A stretch of 64,000 nucleotides of DNA from Hepsetus odoe (GCA_017165825.1 CM029385.1:30001-94000); one strand, 5' to 3'. Numbered from the stretch's first letter, positions 52,317-63,829 are shown. Numbers and translations: made by a program. The notes: generated by a model not told the origin, from the letters alone.

Positions 52317-52441
52317 ATGGACAGATCAGCAGACACTCACACCATGTCCACCAGACCAGCAACAGAGCAGAGCAGCTGAGATGGAAGATCAACCAGCTGG
52401 AGAGAGACAAGCTGGAGTTCACTTCCAAATACAACCAGGAG
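52317..52441 (+). CDS. Coiled-coil exon a (possible CCDC171-like)
   Basis: Frame ...TSNRAEQLRWKINQLERD followed by KLEFTSKYNQE and a GTGAGC donor at 52442. The heptad-rich, charged sequence resembles, from memory, the N-terminal region of CCDC171 (K-L-E-x-T-x-K-x-N-x-E). The 5' border is uncertain: GGTCCAG at 52316 is the best acceptor, with the SINE tail upstream. Function of the family is poorly known; a structural coiled coil is all the sequence shows. Two further exons follow at 57882 and 58250 on the same strand. Confidence 0.5.
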
Positions 52442-52639
52442 GTGAGCTCTGCTCAGATGTTCCTTCTAACCTGTTGGTCCTGATCTGAGGAGGATCTTTT
52501 TACTATAACCACTCTTCCTGCTGCCTGCTTTTCTTACATCAGTTGAACTATGAACACAGATCTGTAGAGCTCAAAAAAATATATATATTTACATTTCTAA
52601 CAGCACAGAAGAAGAAAACCCCTGAATAATTCAGATGAA

Positions 52640-52895
52640 GTGAAAAGTGAAAGTGACTATTCTTGTCATTGTGAGGTCACAGCACACAGTGAACCACAAC
52701 AAAATTGGACCATTTAACCCATACACTCAAACACCGTGCAATAGGGGGACAGCTACTGAAAGCACCCAGGGAGCAGTGACGGGGACAGTACCTTGCTCAA
52801 GGGTACCTCAGGGCAACCTACTGGTAAGGGGTTTGAACCCTCAATCTTCCAATCCTGTGGTCAACTCCCTAAACACTAGGCCACCACTGCCCCAG
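52640..52895 (-). mobile_element. tRNA-derived SINE, 4207 family, reverse
   Basis: Reads in reverse from GTGAAAGTGACTATTC (tail) to AGGCCACCACTGCCCC (head). GGGGTTTGAACCC gives the box B complement. Its head end is duplicated at 56345-56410. Confidence 0.85.
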
Positions 52896-54923
52896 ATGAA
52901 TCATGTCTGCTGTTACAGGCTCAGTAAAGCACCAGCAGTCCTTTCTTAGAGGTTTTAGAAACACCAGCTGGTGAACCAGGTCTGCTTTCAGAGACCAGAG
53001 TGAGCAGGAGACTCTCTTCCCAGCTGAGCTGAAGAGCCTCTCAGGCTGAGATGATCAGACATTTCTTCACCAGATTGTGTTCTTATATTTCCTCCATTAC
53101 TCCACTCCAGTCCACTCACTCCACTCCAGTCCACTCACTCTACTCCACTCCAGTCCCTGCAGCTTTAGCAGCTTTCTCCACTACTGATTTGAGAAAGCTA
53201 CACTGTCTTCCACAGCAGGACTTCAGAACCTTCCTCCTGAATGTGGAGATGTCTGCAGTAGCTTCATCAGTCTGGTCCAGTCTGTGTTGAAGGAATTTTA
53301 CAGCCTGTTTTAATCGAATCTCTCTTCTCTTCATCTGTGTGTACGGAGTGGTTCTCTGTGTTGAGAACCTGTTTTCACTCCAACATCAGAAAACAACACA
53401 CAGCTGCTTCCTCAGACTCACACGATCTTCATTCAGATCTCCTTCAGTTTGATCTTGTTCTCTTTCAGTTCTGTCTCCTCTGGACAGAAAGGACAGTTAC
53501 GTCAGAATGCTGTTCATCGACTACAGTTCAGCATTCAACACCATCATCCCTCAGCACCTGAGTGAGAAGCTGAGGCTGCTGGGCCTGAACACCTCCCTCT
53601 GTAACTGGATCCTGGACCTCCTGACTGGGAGACCCCAGTCAGTCAGGATCAGTAGCAGCACCTCCAACACCGTCACACTGAGCACAGGAGCCCCCCAGGG
53701 CTGTGTGCTCAGCCCACTGCTGTTCACACTGATGACCCACGACTGTGCAGCCAAGCACAGCTCGAACCACATCATCAAATTCGCTGATGATACAACCGTG
53801 GTGGGTCTGATCAGCGGTGGAGACGAGGCAGCCTACAGAGAGGAGATACAGGAGCTGACGGACTGGTGCAGAACCAACAACCTGTCTCTGAACGTCGACA
53901 AGACTAAAGAGATGGTTGTTGACTTCAGGAGATCACGTCGGGACCACACTCCACTTATTATCAACACCTCACCTGTGGAGATGGTCCAGAGCACAAAGTT
54001 TCTCTGTGTTCACATCACTGACAACCTCACGTGGTCCCTCAACACCAACTCCATCACAAAGAAAGCCCAGCAGCACCTCTACTTCCTGCGCAGACTGAGG
54101 AAAGCCCACCTCCCACCTTCCATCCTCACCATCTTCTACAGAGGAACCATCGAGAGCATCCTGAGCGGCTGCATTACTGCCTGGTACGGGAACCTCAACG
54201 TCTTAGACCGCAAGTCCCTACAACAGGTAGTGAGAACAGCTGAGAAGATCATCGGGGTCTCTCTGTCCTCTGTACAGGACATTTTCACCGCTCGCTGCAT
54301 CCGCAAAGCAACCAGCATTGTGGATGATCCCTCCCACCCGTCCCACACTCTCTTCTCCCTCCTGCCATCCGGGAAAAGGTTCCGCAGCATACGGGCCTCC
54401 ACTTCCAGGATGGGGAACGTTTTTTTTCCTGAAGATCAGACTTCCTAATTGATTTATTGCACGTTACCACTGCAAACGCAATACTTGATTACTCGTATTT
54501 ATTCTTTTGCACTCGCACTTTAACCTCAACACTGCTGCTCCATCACACTGCAACATGTGCTGCTTTGTTCTGTAACACTGCAGCTCTCCGTCGGATGATT
54601 TCACTGTATGTTCTGTCTATTGTTCTGTCTGTCTGCACTTGTCTGTTTGTCTTCTCTTGTGTCATGTCTTCTTGTGTGTAGCACCAGGGTCCCTGAGGAG
54701 CGTTATTTTGTTTCACTATGTACTGTGCATGTGGCTGAAATGACAATAAAATCCTACTTGACTTGACTCGTGTGCTTTTTTTTTTAAGGAAAAAGAAAAG
54801 GTGTCTTAAATAATATCAGTGATATTTGTCTGTTTATTAGAGATAAAGTTATTTAGCAGTTTTGTGTGTGTGTGTGAATCCAGAGTTTGAGCCTTTAATT
54901 AGGAGATGTGAATGAAGACGAGC
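52845..54923 (+). repeat. Tandem duplication, copy 1
   Basis: From the SINE head through GGCTCAGTAAAGCACCAGC, the LINE and the intronic AGGAAAAAGAAAAGGTGTCT block to AATGAAGACGAGC, the sequence parallels 56345-58193. Copy 1 retains about 580 bases of LINE that copy 2 lacks. It lacks the exon at 57882-58065 and about 80 intronic bases. It ends at an assembly gap. Confidence 0.8.
53480..54770 (+). mobile_element. Rex1-like LINE RT (copy 1)
   Basis: A 313-codon frame from 53507: MLFIDYSSAFNTIIP (motif A aspartate), GAPQGCVLSPLLFTL (motif B), HIIKFADDTTVVG (catalytic A-D-D), NLSLNVDKTKEMVVDFR, and a C-terminal RTAEKIIGVSL block. It ends with ATGACAATAAAATCC and a CTTGACTTGACT tail near 54768. 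5' truncated; one frame break at 54420. Confidence 0.85.
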
Positions 54924-55423
54924 NNNNNNNNNNNNNNNNNNNNNNNNNNNNNNNNNNNNNNNNNNNNNNNNNNNNNNNNNNNNNNNNNNNNNNNNNNNNN
55001 NNNNNNNNNNNNNNNNNNNNNNNNNNNNNNNNNNNNNNNNNNNNNNNNNNNNNNNNNNNNNNNNNNNNNNNNNNNNNNNNNNNNNNNNNNNNNNNNNNNN
55101 NNNNNNNNNNNNNNNNNNNNNNNNNNNNNNNNNNNNNNNNNNNNNNNNNNNNNNNNNNNNNNNNNNNNNNNNNNNNNNNNNNNNNNNNNNNNNNNNNNNN
55201 NNNNNNNNNNNNNNNNNNNNNNNNNNNNNNNNNNNNNNNNNNNNNNNNNNNNNNNNNNNNNNNNNNNNNNNNNNNNNNNNNNNNNNNNNNNNNNNNNNNN
55301 NNNNNNNNNNNNNNNNNNNNNNNNNNNNNNNNNNNNNNNNNNNNNNNNNNNNNNNNNNNNNNNNNNNNNNNNNNNNNNNNNNNNNNNNNNNNNNNNNNNN
55401 NNNNNNNNNNNNNNNNNNNNNNN
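54924..55423. other. Assembly gap (500 N)
   Basis: Exactly 500 Ns, next to a tandem duplication; the gap may reflect assembly difficulty there. Confidence 1.
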
Positions 55424-55631
55424 GTCACCCTGTTATTAACCCTCATGAACCCTTTGCTCTGCTTGTGTAACGAGGTCCACGGACACTGTAACATCTGAAA
55501 CCAGCCACTCACCAGCCACCAGTTCATTTTTGACCATTGTGGACAGAAACACATGGGGATGAGTTACATGGTCTCGTATGGCCCTCATTCTTCACTCTGT
55601 ATGGTGATAGAGCTGTACATGGAGAAGGTGT
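55424..55631 (-). pseudogene. ERV2-family protease-end fragment
   Basis: Matches 47922-48040, then joins sequence matching 48785-48875. About 745 bases of the 48-kb copy are skipped, so this is a deleted duplicate. Confidence 0.55.
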
Positions 55632-55761
55632 GTGTGTGGGTCCCTGAGCAAGACCCTTAACCCTTAACCCTGAATTGCTCCAGGGGGACTGTCCCTGTAA
55701 TTAGGACATGTAAGTCGCTCTGGATAAGAGCGTCTGCTAAATGCCGCAAATGTAAATGTAA

Positions 55762-55765
<4 letters not shown>
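55632..55765 (+). mobile_element. tRNA-derived SINE, second family, 3' part
   Basis: GGGTCCCTGAGCAAGACCC, CAGGGGGACTGTCCCTGTAA and the characteristic GTCGCTCTGGATAAGAGCGT / TGCTAAATGCC end with an AAATGT tail. Confidence 0.8.

Positions 55766-55815
<50 letters not shown>
55766..55815. repeat. (GT)n microsatellite
   Basis: About 25 GT units between the SINE tail and the RTE 3' end. Confidence 0.95.
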
Positions 55816-55817
<2 letters not shown>

Positions 55818-56345
55818 TGCTGAGGCAGCCACTTCATCTGCCGTTCATCTTCTTCTTCTTTTTATTTCGGTTTCTCCCCTTTAGGGGTCGCAACAGAGGA
55901 TCAACTGTCTCCATTTCTTCCTGTCCTCTGCATCTTCCTGCTTCAAGCCAACCTCCTGCATGTCCTCTCTCACCACGTCCATTTAAACATAAATGAGTCC
56001 TGTTTTGTTTTTCTCTTTTCCTCTTTCCTGGCAGCTCAGTCTTCAACATGCACCTTCCAGTATAATCCTCATCTCTCCTCTGGACTGATGCAACCTTACT
56101 TCTCTAAACTTTATTCCTGAAGATCAGTACCAGTACACTTCTCCACCACTCCTCAGGCATCTTCTCACTTTCCAACATTGTGTAAAACAATCTGGTCAGA
56201 AACTCCATCTCCCCTAAACACCTCCATGCTTCCACTGGTATGTCATCCAGACAGCCTTTCCATTCTTCATCCTCTTCATCGCTGCCCTTAATTCCATCTT
56301 GTTTATTTGCTGCACTTCCTGGTTCACTCTTCTCACATCCTCTAA
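55816..56345 (-). mobile_element. RTE-like LINE fragment
   Basis: 3' UTR as at 48895-49150, then a jump to the RT finger region (MPEEWWRSVLVLIF, VEAWRCLGEMEFL). The coding middle is deleted. It stops at a SINE fragment at 56345. Confidence 0.7.
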
Positions 56346-56699
56346 TGAACCCTCAATCTTCCGATCCTGCGGTCAACTCCCTAAACACTAGGCCACCACT
56401 GCCCCAGATGAATCAGACATTTACGGTGTTACAGGCTCAGTAAAGCACCAGCAGTCCTTTCTTAGAGGTTTTAGAAACACCAGCTGGTGAACCAGGTCTG
56501 CTTTCAGAGACCAGAGTGAGCAGGAGACTCTCTTCCCAGCTGAGCTGAAGAGCCTCTCAGGCTGAGATGATCAGACATTTCTTCACCAGATTGTGTTCTT
56601 ATATTTCCTCCATCACTCCACTCCAGCCCAGTCAGTCCAGTCCACTCACTCCACTCCAGTCCACTCACACCAGTCCAGTCCACTCACTCCACTCCACTC

Positions 56700-57775
56700 C
56701 AGATGTTCACACTGATGACCCACGACTGTGCAGCCATGCACAGCTCGAACCACATCATCAAATTCGCTGATGATACAACCGTGGTGGGTCTGATCAGCGG
56801 TGGAGACGAGGCAGCTTACAGAGAGGAGATACAAGAGCTGACGGACTGGTGCAGAACCAACAACCTGTCTCTGAACGTCGACAAGACTAAAGAGATGGTT
56901 GTTGACTTCAGGAGACCATGTCGGGACCACATTCCACTTATAATCAACACCTCACCTGTGGAGATAGTCCAGAGCACCAAGTTTCTCGGTGTTCACATCA
57001 CTGACAACCTCACGTGGTCCCTCAACACCAGCTCCATCACAAAGAAAGCCCAGCAGCGTCTCTACTTCCTGCGCAGACTGAGGAAAGCCCATCTCCCACC
57101 TTCCATCCTCACCATCTTCTACAGAGGAACCATCGAGAGCATCCTGAGCGGCTGCATTACTGGCAGGTACGTGAACTGGAATGTCTCAGATCGCAAGTCC
57201 CTACAACAGGTAGTGAGAACAGCTGAGAAGATCATCGGGGTCTCTCTGCCCTCTGTACAGGACATTTTCACCGCTCGCTGCATCCGCAAAGCAACCAGCA
57301 TTGTGGATGATCCCTCCCACCCTTCCCACACTCTCTTCTCCCTCCTGCCGTCCGGGAAAAGGTTCCGCAGCATACGGGCCTCCACTTCCAAGATGGGGAA
57401 CAGTTTCTTCCCCCTGAAGATCAGACTTCTGAATTGATTTAATCACGTTACCACTGCAATACGCAATACTTTATTACTCGTATTTATTCTTTGCACTCGC
57501 ACTTTAACCTCAACACTGCTGCTCCATCACACTGCAACAACATGTGCTGCTTTGTTCTGTAACACTGCAGCTCTCCGTTGGATGATTTCACTGCATGTTC
57601 TGTCTATTGTTCTGTCTGTCTGCACTTGTCTGTTTGTCTCGTCTTGTGTCTTATGTTGTGTCTTATGTCTTCTTGTGTGTAGCACCAGGGTCCCTGAGGA
57701 ACGTTATTTTGTTTCACTATGTACTGTGTATGTGGCTGAAATGAGAATAAAATCCTACTTGACTTGACTCGTGTG
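56700..57775 (+). mobile_element. Rex1-like LINE RT (copy 2)
   Basis: A 244-codon frame beginning at MFTLMTHDCAAMHS, with the catalytic FADDTTVVG box and the same C-terminal block as copy 1, ending FFPLKIRLLN. The 3' UTR ends in CTACTTGACTTGACT. Motifs A and B are absent because of the internal deletion. Confidence 0.85.
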
Positions 57776-57881
57776 TTTTTTTAAGGAAAAAGAAAAGGTG
57801 TCTTAAATAATATCAGTGATAATTGTCTGTTAGAGATAAAGTTATTTAGCAGTTTTGTCTGTGTGTGTGTGTAATTCTCAG

Positions 57882-58065
57882 TGCAGACCTGAAGCAGAGG
57901 GTTTCTGATCTGGAGAGAGCTCTGGAGATCACCAGAAAGGCACGAGAGGAAGACCAGCAGGGCCTCCAGGCGGAGCTGCGTGAGAGGGACCACCTGCTTC
58001 TCAGCAGCAGTGCTGAAAATGATGCGCTGCAGGCGGAGAAGAAGAGGCTGGAGGCTCTGCTGCAG
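57882..58065 (+). CDS. Coiled-coil exon b
   Basis: Bounded by TAATTCTCAG and a GTTCGG donor. Frame ADLKQRVSDLERALEITRKA, then REEDQQGLQAELRERD, then a leucine/glutamate-rich end (KRLEALLQ). A continuous heptad pattern with no proline predicts a long coiled coil. It ends in phase 0, matching the start of the next exon. The duplicated segment at 54850-54880 has lost this exon. Confidence 0.7.
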
Positions 58066-58249
58066 GTTCGGTGTGTTAGTGGGAGATTTTAGATGATTCT
58101 CTTCACATCTCTGGCTTTCTTCTCATTTCTTGATAAAAGGGACGAATCCAGAGTTTGAGCCTTTAATTAGGAGATGTGAATGAAGACGAGCTGAGATTCT
58201 CTGTATATATCAGGTTCTTTATCATTTAACGGTCTGTTCTTTTTCTCAG

Positions 58250-58396
58250 GAGCAAAAGGACACTCTGCAGGACGTCAAGAACAAAATGGACAAAATGCAG
58301 AAGGAGAGGGAGAGGGATGTGGAGGAGCTGAGAGTAAAGAAATCAGAACTGAAACAGAGGACGGAGAGAGAGGAGAGACTGAGGAAGGAGGTGGAG
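58250..58396 (+). CDS. Coiled-coil exon c
   Basis: TTCTTTTTCTCAG acceptor, then 49 codons: EQKDTLQDVKNKMDKMQKER, ERDVEELRVKKSELKQ, and a charged end (ERLRKEVE). It starts and ends in phase 0. The donor GTAGAG is the first six bases of a LINE tail inserted exactly at the exon edge. Same protein as exons a and b by phase and style. Confidence 0.7.
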
Positions 58397-58480
58397 GTAG
58401 AGTAGAGTAGAGTAGAGTAGAGTAATCTTTTATTATCCCACGAATGGGAAATTTGGGCGTTACAGGGCTCTTATGAAAGT
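58397..58480 (-). mobile_element. Rex1-like LINE 3' end at a splice donor
   Basis: (GTAGA)n followed by ATTATCCCACGAATGGGAAA and TTACAGGGCTCTT is the reverse complement of the LINE tail at 5660-5740. Only about 80 bases were copied. Confidence 0.75.
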
Positions 58481-58739
58481 GACAGGTGTAAAAAGAATAG
58501 AAAAGATAAATAAAAAAATAAAATATAAAGATGTAAAGAAAGAGGAAGAGGAACAAGTACAGTAGAAGTAAGTACAGGAGCTATAAATACTAGATAATAA
58601 ATAATCTATCTATCTGTGAGAGAACATGATCAATAAAGAGAAGTTTCTTCATTCAGCCATAAAGACGCGAGCAGCTGAGTGTGAAGTGTTCCTCAGTTCG
58701 GTTCTCCTCTGGTGTCTGTGTGCATGTCTGTCCGTCTCC
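58481..58739. other. Intron-like sequence
   Basis: A-rich, with no exon or transposon protein found. Confidence 0.35.
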
Positions 58740-58890
58740 GGCAAGGTACCGCCCCTGTCACTCCCTGGGCGCTTTCATAGCTGCCCCCTGCTGCACGGTG
58801 TGTGTTTGTGCAAGGGTTAAACGCAGAGATCCAGTTTAGTTGTGGTGTGCTGTGCTCACAATGACAAGAACAGTCACTTTCACAGACGTT
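58740..58890 (+). mobile_element. tRNA-derived SINE fragment, 4207 family
   Basis: CAAGGTACCGCCCC, CCTGCTGCACGGTGTG and CACAATGACAAGAACAGTC; the 5' head is missing. Confidence 0.65.
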
Positions 58891-59039
58891 AGATCAGGAA
58901 TCCTGGAGGGTCTCTGTTACAGTTACAGGTGATTTACCAGTTACAGGTGATATACTCACCTGGTGCAGCTCAGCAGTTAACTGCCAGGTTCTGTGGATCT
59001 GCTTGACTACTACAGACTACTACAGGAAGGCTGATCCCA

Positions 59040-59048
59040 ACACAAACA

Positions 59049-59080
<32 letters not shown>

Positions 59081-59204
59081 ACAGACTTCTACACTAAGAC
59101 TGATCCCCATCACACACATCACAGACTACTGCAGTAAGGCTGATCCCAACACACACACACACACACACACACACACTACAGACTACTACAGGAAGGCTGA
59201 TCCC

Positions 59205-59242
<38 letters not shown>

Positions 59243-59410
59243 AGTCTTCTACATTAAGACTGATCCCCATCACACACCTCACAGACTACTCTAGTAAGAC
59301 TGATCCCCAACACACACACACACTACAGATTACTACAATAAGACTGATCTCAGCAAACACACACACACACACATACACACACCACAGACTACTACAGTAA
59401 GACTGACCCC

Positions 59411-59456
<46 letters not shown>

Positions 59457-59460
59457 AACC
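59040..59460. repeat. Compound minisatellite: (CA)n plus CAGACTACTACAGTAAGACTG
   Basis: Six to seven units, each a CA run of variable length followed by an ACTACAG(T/G)AAG(A/G)CTGAT segment. Confidence 0.9.
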
Positions 59461-59754
59461 CCAGTTACCATCCATCTACACAGGCAAATCTTAAACAATT
59501 CTAACTGAATGGCTCCTGTAGACGATTCATGTTGATGGTTTGTGTGGACGGGTTCTTTGGAAAGAAACTTGTCCTCCTCCCTCTGCTCATCACCTTGTAA
59601 GAGCTCAAGTTTTCTTAACTTGAAAGCAACACAGATCTGAGGGGTATAGAGATACGAGTTTTCTGCTCCTGACCCTCTCCATCCTCCTGATTCATTTCTT
59701 CTCAGCCTGATACTAACCTTATCAGTGTGTTGGTGTGGACAGGTGTGTGTGGAT

Positions 59755-60262
59755 GGGGGGATGAAAGATGGAGGAATTAGAGATGAAAGACGGGGGATGA
59801 GAGATGAACGATGGAGGGATGTGAAAAATGAAGGATGGGGGATGAGAGATGGAGGGATGAGAGATGAACGATGGAGGGATGTGAGATGTAGGGATGAGAG
59901 ATAAAGGATGGGAGGATGAGAGATGGAGGATGGGGGGATGAGAGATGGAGGGATGGAGGGATGAGAGATGGAGGATGGGGGATGAGAGATGGAGGATGGG
60001 TTGGATGAGAGATGGAGGGATGGGTGGATGAAAGATGGGGGATGAGAGATGAAGGATGGAGGGAGGAGAGATGGAGGGATGAGAGATGGAGGATGGGTGG
60101 ATGGGTGGATGAGAGATGGAGGATGGGGAGATTAGAGATGGAGGGATGACAAATGAAGGATGGAGAGAAGAGAGATGAAGGATGGGAGGATGAGAGATGG
60201 AGGGATGAGAGATGAAGGGATGAAAGATGGAGGGATGAGAGATGAAGGATGGAGGGATGAGA
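59755..60262. repeat. GAGGGATGAGAGATG minisatellite
   Basis: About 500 bases of GATGGAGGGATGAGAGATGA units with many small variants. The minus strand is open but of low complexity. Confidence 0.9.
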
Positions 60263-60844
60263 GAGAGGTTCTGGTAACATTAGTTAAAATGTAAAACTGC
60301 CCCAAAGAGCAGGATTATGATTAAAGTGAAATAAGATTGAATTTAAATTGAGTGTTGAAGTGTTCACTGATTCAGCTGAACTTCTACTGCTTAATGAGAT
60401 GATTTAACTTATAAAACACCCAAAATCTATTAATGACAAACTACTAAAACTATTAATGACATAAAATACTGAGCTGTTGTTAAAATATCAGGAAACAATA
60501 AACTTCTGCTGCTTTTTAAACTTCAACAAGAAAAACGACAAGCAACAGTTTAAATTATGGAGACAATCTGGAGTTTAAACTAATATTCAGTGTTTTAAAC
60601 TAATAATAAGCATTTTGGAAAACTTTTATACTATAGATTAAAAATTACACCAATCTCATTTAAAACACTTTCCTTAAATATTTATGAACATGTTTAAAAA
60701 CATTTAAAACACTTACAAAGTATCATTTTTGGCATTAAACTCACTACAGTGTATCTTGTGTGAAACTTTCCTGCTGCAGATTAAAGTGTTTGTGAACGGA
60801 AACATAAAATATCACATTTTTCATGAGATTAAAATATTCTCTGT
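60263..60844. other. AT-rich non-coding, nothing recognised
   Basis: TTTAAAC/AAACATTTAAAAC repeats at low density; no exon. Confidence 0.45.
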
Positions 60845-61060
60845 TGATGTACCCTCTGATGGAGAACATTGGAGGAAACAGTTCATCATAACCCTGAGGT
60901 GAACAGTGTAGACTCACTATCGCCCTCTGGTGGAGACAGTGGAGGAAGCGGTTCATCATCACCTGAGGTAAACGGTACGGGCTCATTATCGCCCTCTGGT
61001 GGGAGAACCCAGTGGAGAAACAGTTCATCATCACCTGAGGTGAACAGGGCACACTCATAT
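60845..61060. repeat. About 75-bp minisatellite, three units
   Basis: Units contain CGCCCTCTGGTGG(A/G)GA and CAGTTCATCATCACCTGAGG. The plus strand stays open but has no known product. Confidence 0.85.
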
Positions 61061-61249
61061 CAGGCAGCGACTTTCAACAGAGCTTTGTTTCCACATTAGA
61101 TCATCTCATCATCTTGTAGTAACTCAGATCAGCAACTGCCTGATTAATAATTACAACCTATGCAACAAACTAAGTGCCCTGAGACAAGTATATACACCTA
61201 TACTACCTAATTTTTATTATTTTTAATGATAAAACAGGAAGAGCAAGTA

Positions 61250-62300
61250 GAGTTAGGGGAGTAGATGGTTTGGGAGGGTGACTCCTGGAGAAATTCCATG
61301 AACAGGTGGGTCTTTAATTGACGTGTGAAGACAGCAAGGGACTCAGCAGTTCTGACAATCAGCATGGGGAAGTTTGTTCCACCATTGAGCAGGAGCAGAA
61401 AGAGTCTCTATGCGTGTCTTCCTTGCAGCGGCGTTTTGAATCAGTTGTAGTGGTCTTGTTGCCTTCAGTGGAAGACCTGCCAGAAGGCTCCAGTGCAGTT
61501 TAGAGATAACCAGATACTGGAAGAGCAGCTGGGTTCCCTGGGTGGTGAGGAAAGGACAGATTCTTCTAATGTTGAAGAGAAGGTGTCGGCAACCTGTTGA
61601 TCGTAGGAGGGAAAAGAGAGGATTAGTTGGGTGTTGTCTGCATAAGAATGACTGAAGCCATGAGAGAGTATGACCTTCCACAGAGAGCCAGTAGATAGAG
61701 AAAAAAGAAGGGGACAGAGGACAGATGCTGAGGAGCATGGTGTCACTACTGGTGCAGTGGCGGTAGTCTGATTGTAGGGTGCTGCCTGCAGACCAGTGAG
61801 CTCAAGAGGTCCCAGGTTCCGAATCCCACCTCTGGTCTCTGGCAGGAACCCGTGGCCTGGTGCTCCAGGGGACTGTTCCTGTGGACATGTAGTCGCTCTG
61901 GATGAGCGTCTGCTAAATGCCGTAAATATGTCCTGTAGGGGTATGAGGAGAAACACTGCAGGCTGTTACCAGCAATCCCCAGGTTGGAGAGAGAATCGTC
62001 AGGAGGTCAAGGTGGTTCACTGTATTTGAAAGGCAGCACAAGGTCAAGGAGAATCCAAACAGAGGAGAGGTTATTAGATCTGCAGCGTGGGTTCATGACT
62101 ACAGCCAAGTATAGTGGTTTCAGTTGAGGCGCTGTTTTAAATCCAGGCTGGAAGGGTCTGGGAATTTGTTTCGAATATGAAAACATTGATTTGATTATAT
62201 ACTGCTCATTCAGAATTTTGGAGAGAAGGCCGGAAGAGATGCAGTCTATAGTTGACTCAAGTCAGTGCAGTCCAGGGTTTCTAGAAACAGCATCATCATC
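61250..62300 (-). mobile_element. L2-like LINE fragment with nested SINE
   Basis: The minus-strand frame at 61700-61470 has SHSYADNTQLILSFPSYD, a variant of the catalytic Y-A-D-D-T box with the second Asp changed to Asn. It is followed by LLVISKLHWS- and PLQLIQNAAAR-like C-terminal blocks. The remainder to 62300 is upstream RT, heavily decayed. Confidence 0.6.
61745..61930 (+). mobile_element. tRNA-derived SINE, second family
   Basis: AGGTCCCAGGTTCCGAATCC (box B with one insertion), then CTCCAGGGGACTGTTCC and GTCGCTCTGGATGAGCGTCT; complete but diverged. Confidence 0.7.
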
Positions 62301-62655
62301 ACCATATTTTACATTCAAAATGAAGACAGATATTCATGATTTTTTAAATCATTATTTTTCAAATGCAACAAAAATGGCTGAGACCGTGTCCTTTCTAGAC
62401 TGAATTTGTGTTTGTCAGGAATGTTTTCTAGATGTTTTCTGCATGTTTGTATGGTTGACTCTATGCAGCGATCTTCTCACTCCAGAACCGGTGGATTGCA
62501 GAGGAGATGGGTTATACTCTGCCATTACTCTTCGCATCAAACCAACGTAGAAGTGATTCAGTGCATCTGAAGGGAGATCTCCGTCTGTAGGCTGAGTGGA
62601 AGTCCTGTATGGTTTGGTGAGGGCCTGAATGCTCTGCCAAATGCTGGCACCTGTG
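62301..62655. other. Non-coding, nothing recognised
   Basis: No convincing exon or element; probably decayed repeat. Confidence 0.35.
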
Positions 62656-62659
62656 ATCC

Positions 62660-63020
62660 TGAAGGAGACTTGGCACATAGTTCCACCACACAGTTCCACC
62701 ATTTACTGGTCCACCGACACAGTTCCACCACACACAGTTCCACCACACATAGTTCCACCCGCACATGAGACCACCCACTTTACAGTTCACCGCTTTGGTT
62801 CCACACTTTGGTTTGCTTTACTGGTTCCACCCACACACAGTTCCACCCACACACAGTTCCACCGACACACAGTTCCACCGGCACAGGTCAACCCACACAC
62901 AGTTCCACCCACACAGGTCAACCACACACAGTTCCACCACACAGTTCCACACACTGTTCCACACACAGTTCCACCCACACAGTTCACCGACATGGTTCAC
63001 CACACACAGTTCCACCTCAT
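62660..63020. repeat. ACAGTTCCACC minisatellite
   Basis: About 22 imperfect units of ACAGTTCCACC(N)ACAC. All frames are open on both strands, with Cys/Trp-rich minus-strand translations that are artefacts of the repeat. Confidence 0.9.
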
Positions 63021-63169
63021 GTGGCGTTTACATCAGTAGTTCTTCCTGAGGTGGTGGAACTGGAGATTATGTACATTATCTATTGTTCATGTTAATGTTT
63101 ATTATTCATTCTGTTTATTTTCAGTTGTGAAAAATGTATAAATAAATGAAATATTGCTGTAATTTTGAA

Positions 63170-63540
63170 CATAAATAAAAAGGAGAGAGCAGGTGAGAAA
63201 GATGAAAGTGTGTGGAAGGAAAATAAACTAAGTGGGAGGTGGAGTGAAGAAGAGGAGGAGCAGGTGCAGAAGGTGAAGGAGTGAAGAAGAGGAAGAGAGC
63301 AGGTGCAGAAGGTGAAGGAATGAAGAAGAGGAAGAGAGCAGGTGCAGAAGGTGAAGGAGTGGAGAGAGGAGAGAGAGCAGTGCAGAGAGAATTTGAAGAG
63401 TGAGAAAGAGGGAAGTAGGTGAAGGTGAAGGAGTGGAGAAGAGGAGGAGAGCAGGTGCGGAAGGGATGGGGCGGAAGGAGTGTGGAGAAAGACAGGTGAT
63501 GAAGGTGAAGGTATGGAGAAGAGGAGGAGAGCTCACTGAA
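63170..63540. repeat. About 40-bp purine-rich minisatellite
   Basis: GAAGAGGAAGAGAGCAGGTG / CAGAAGGTGAAGGAGT units repeated seven or more times. Confidence 0.85.
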
Positions 63541-63629
63541 GAAAAACTCATGGTGTTGCCCTAGCAGCATCAGTGACAACATCCATCTATCCATTTCTGC
63601 GCTTGTCCCCAAGCGGGCCCATACGAGGA

Positions 63630-63735
63630 GGCTGGGCGGGGCACCTTGCTCAGGGTACCTCCAGGGCAACCCATTGGGAAGGGTTTGAACGCTCCTCGAT
63701 CATCGTGCCTTGAACCACTGGACACCCACCACGGT
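63630..63735 (-). mobile_element. tRNA-derived SINE fragment, 4207 family
   Basis: GGGCACCTTGCTCAGGGTACC and AAGGGTTTGAACGCTCC in reverse; both ends are ragged. Confidence 0.6.
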
Positions 63736-63829
63736 GACAACATAAAGCCCACAGTATAAATAATTTAAAGTTAAAAACATACAATGTTCGATGATGTTAG
63801 CGTTGTAAAAGTCACCTTCAGTTAAGGAG

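Larger units (their letters stand above)
56345..58193 (+). repeat. Tandem duplication, copy 2
   Basis: Paralogue of 52845-54923. It lacks the 53160-53730 part (junction CCACTCCAG to TTCACACTGATG) but keeps the exon at 57882. Sequence similarity of the shared parts is high by eye. Confidence 0.8.

Noticed and set aside
3480..63000. CRISPR-like arrays
   Set aside because: All direct-repeat arrays are tandem micro- or minisatellites without unique spacers of constant size, in a vertebrate genome.
62512..63095. Trp/Cys-rich or His/Pro-rich proteins
   Set aside because: Artefacts of the ACAGTTCCACC minisatellite, open on both strands.
63121..63669. 182-codon Ser/Pro-rich frame on the minus strand
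   Set aside because: Arises from the purine-rich minisatellite and a SINE fragment; no domain.
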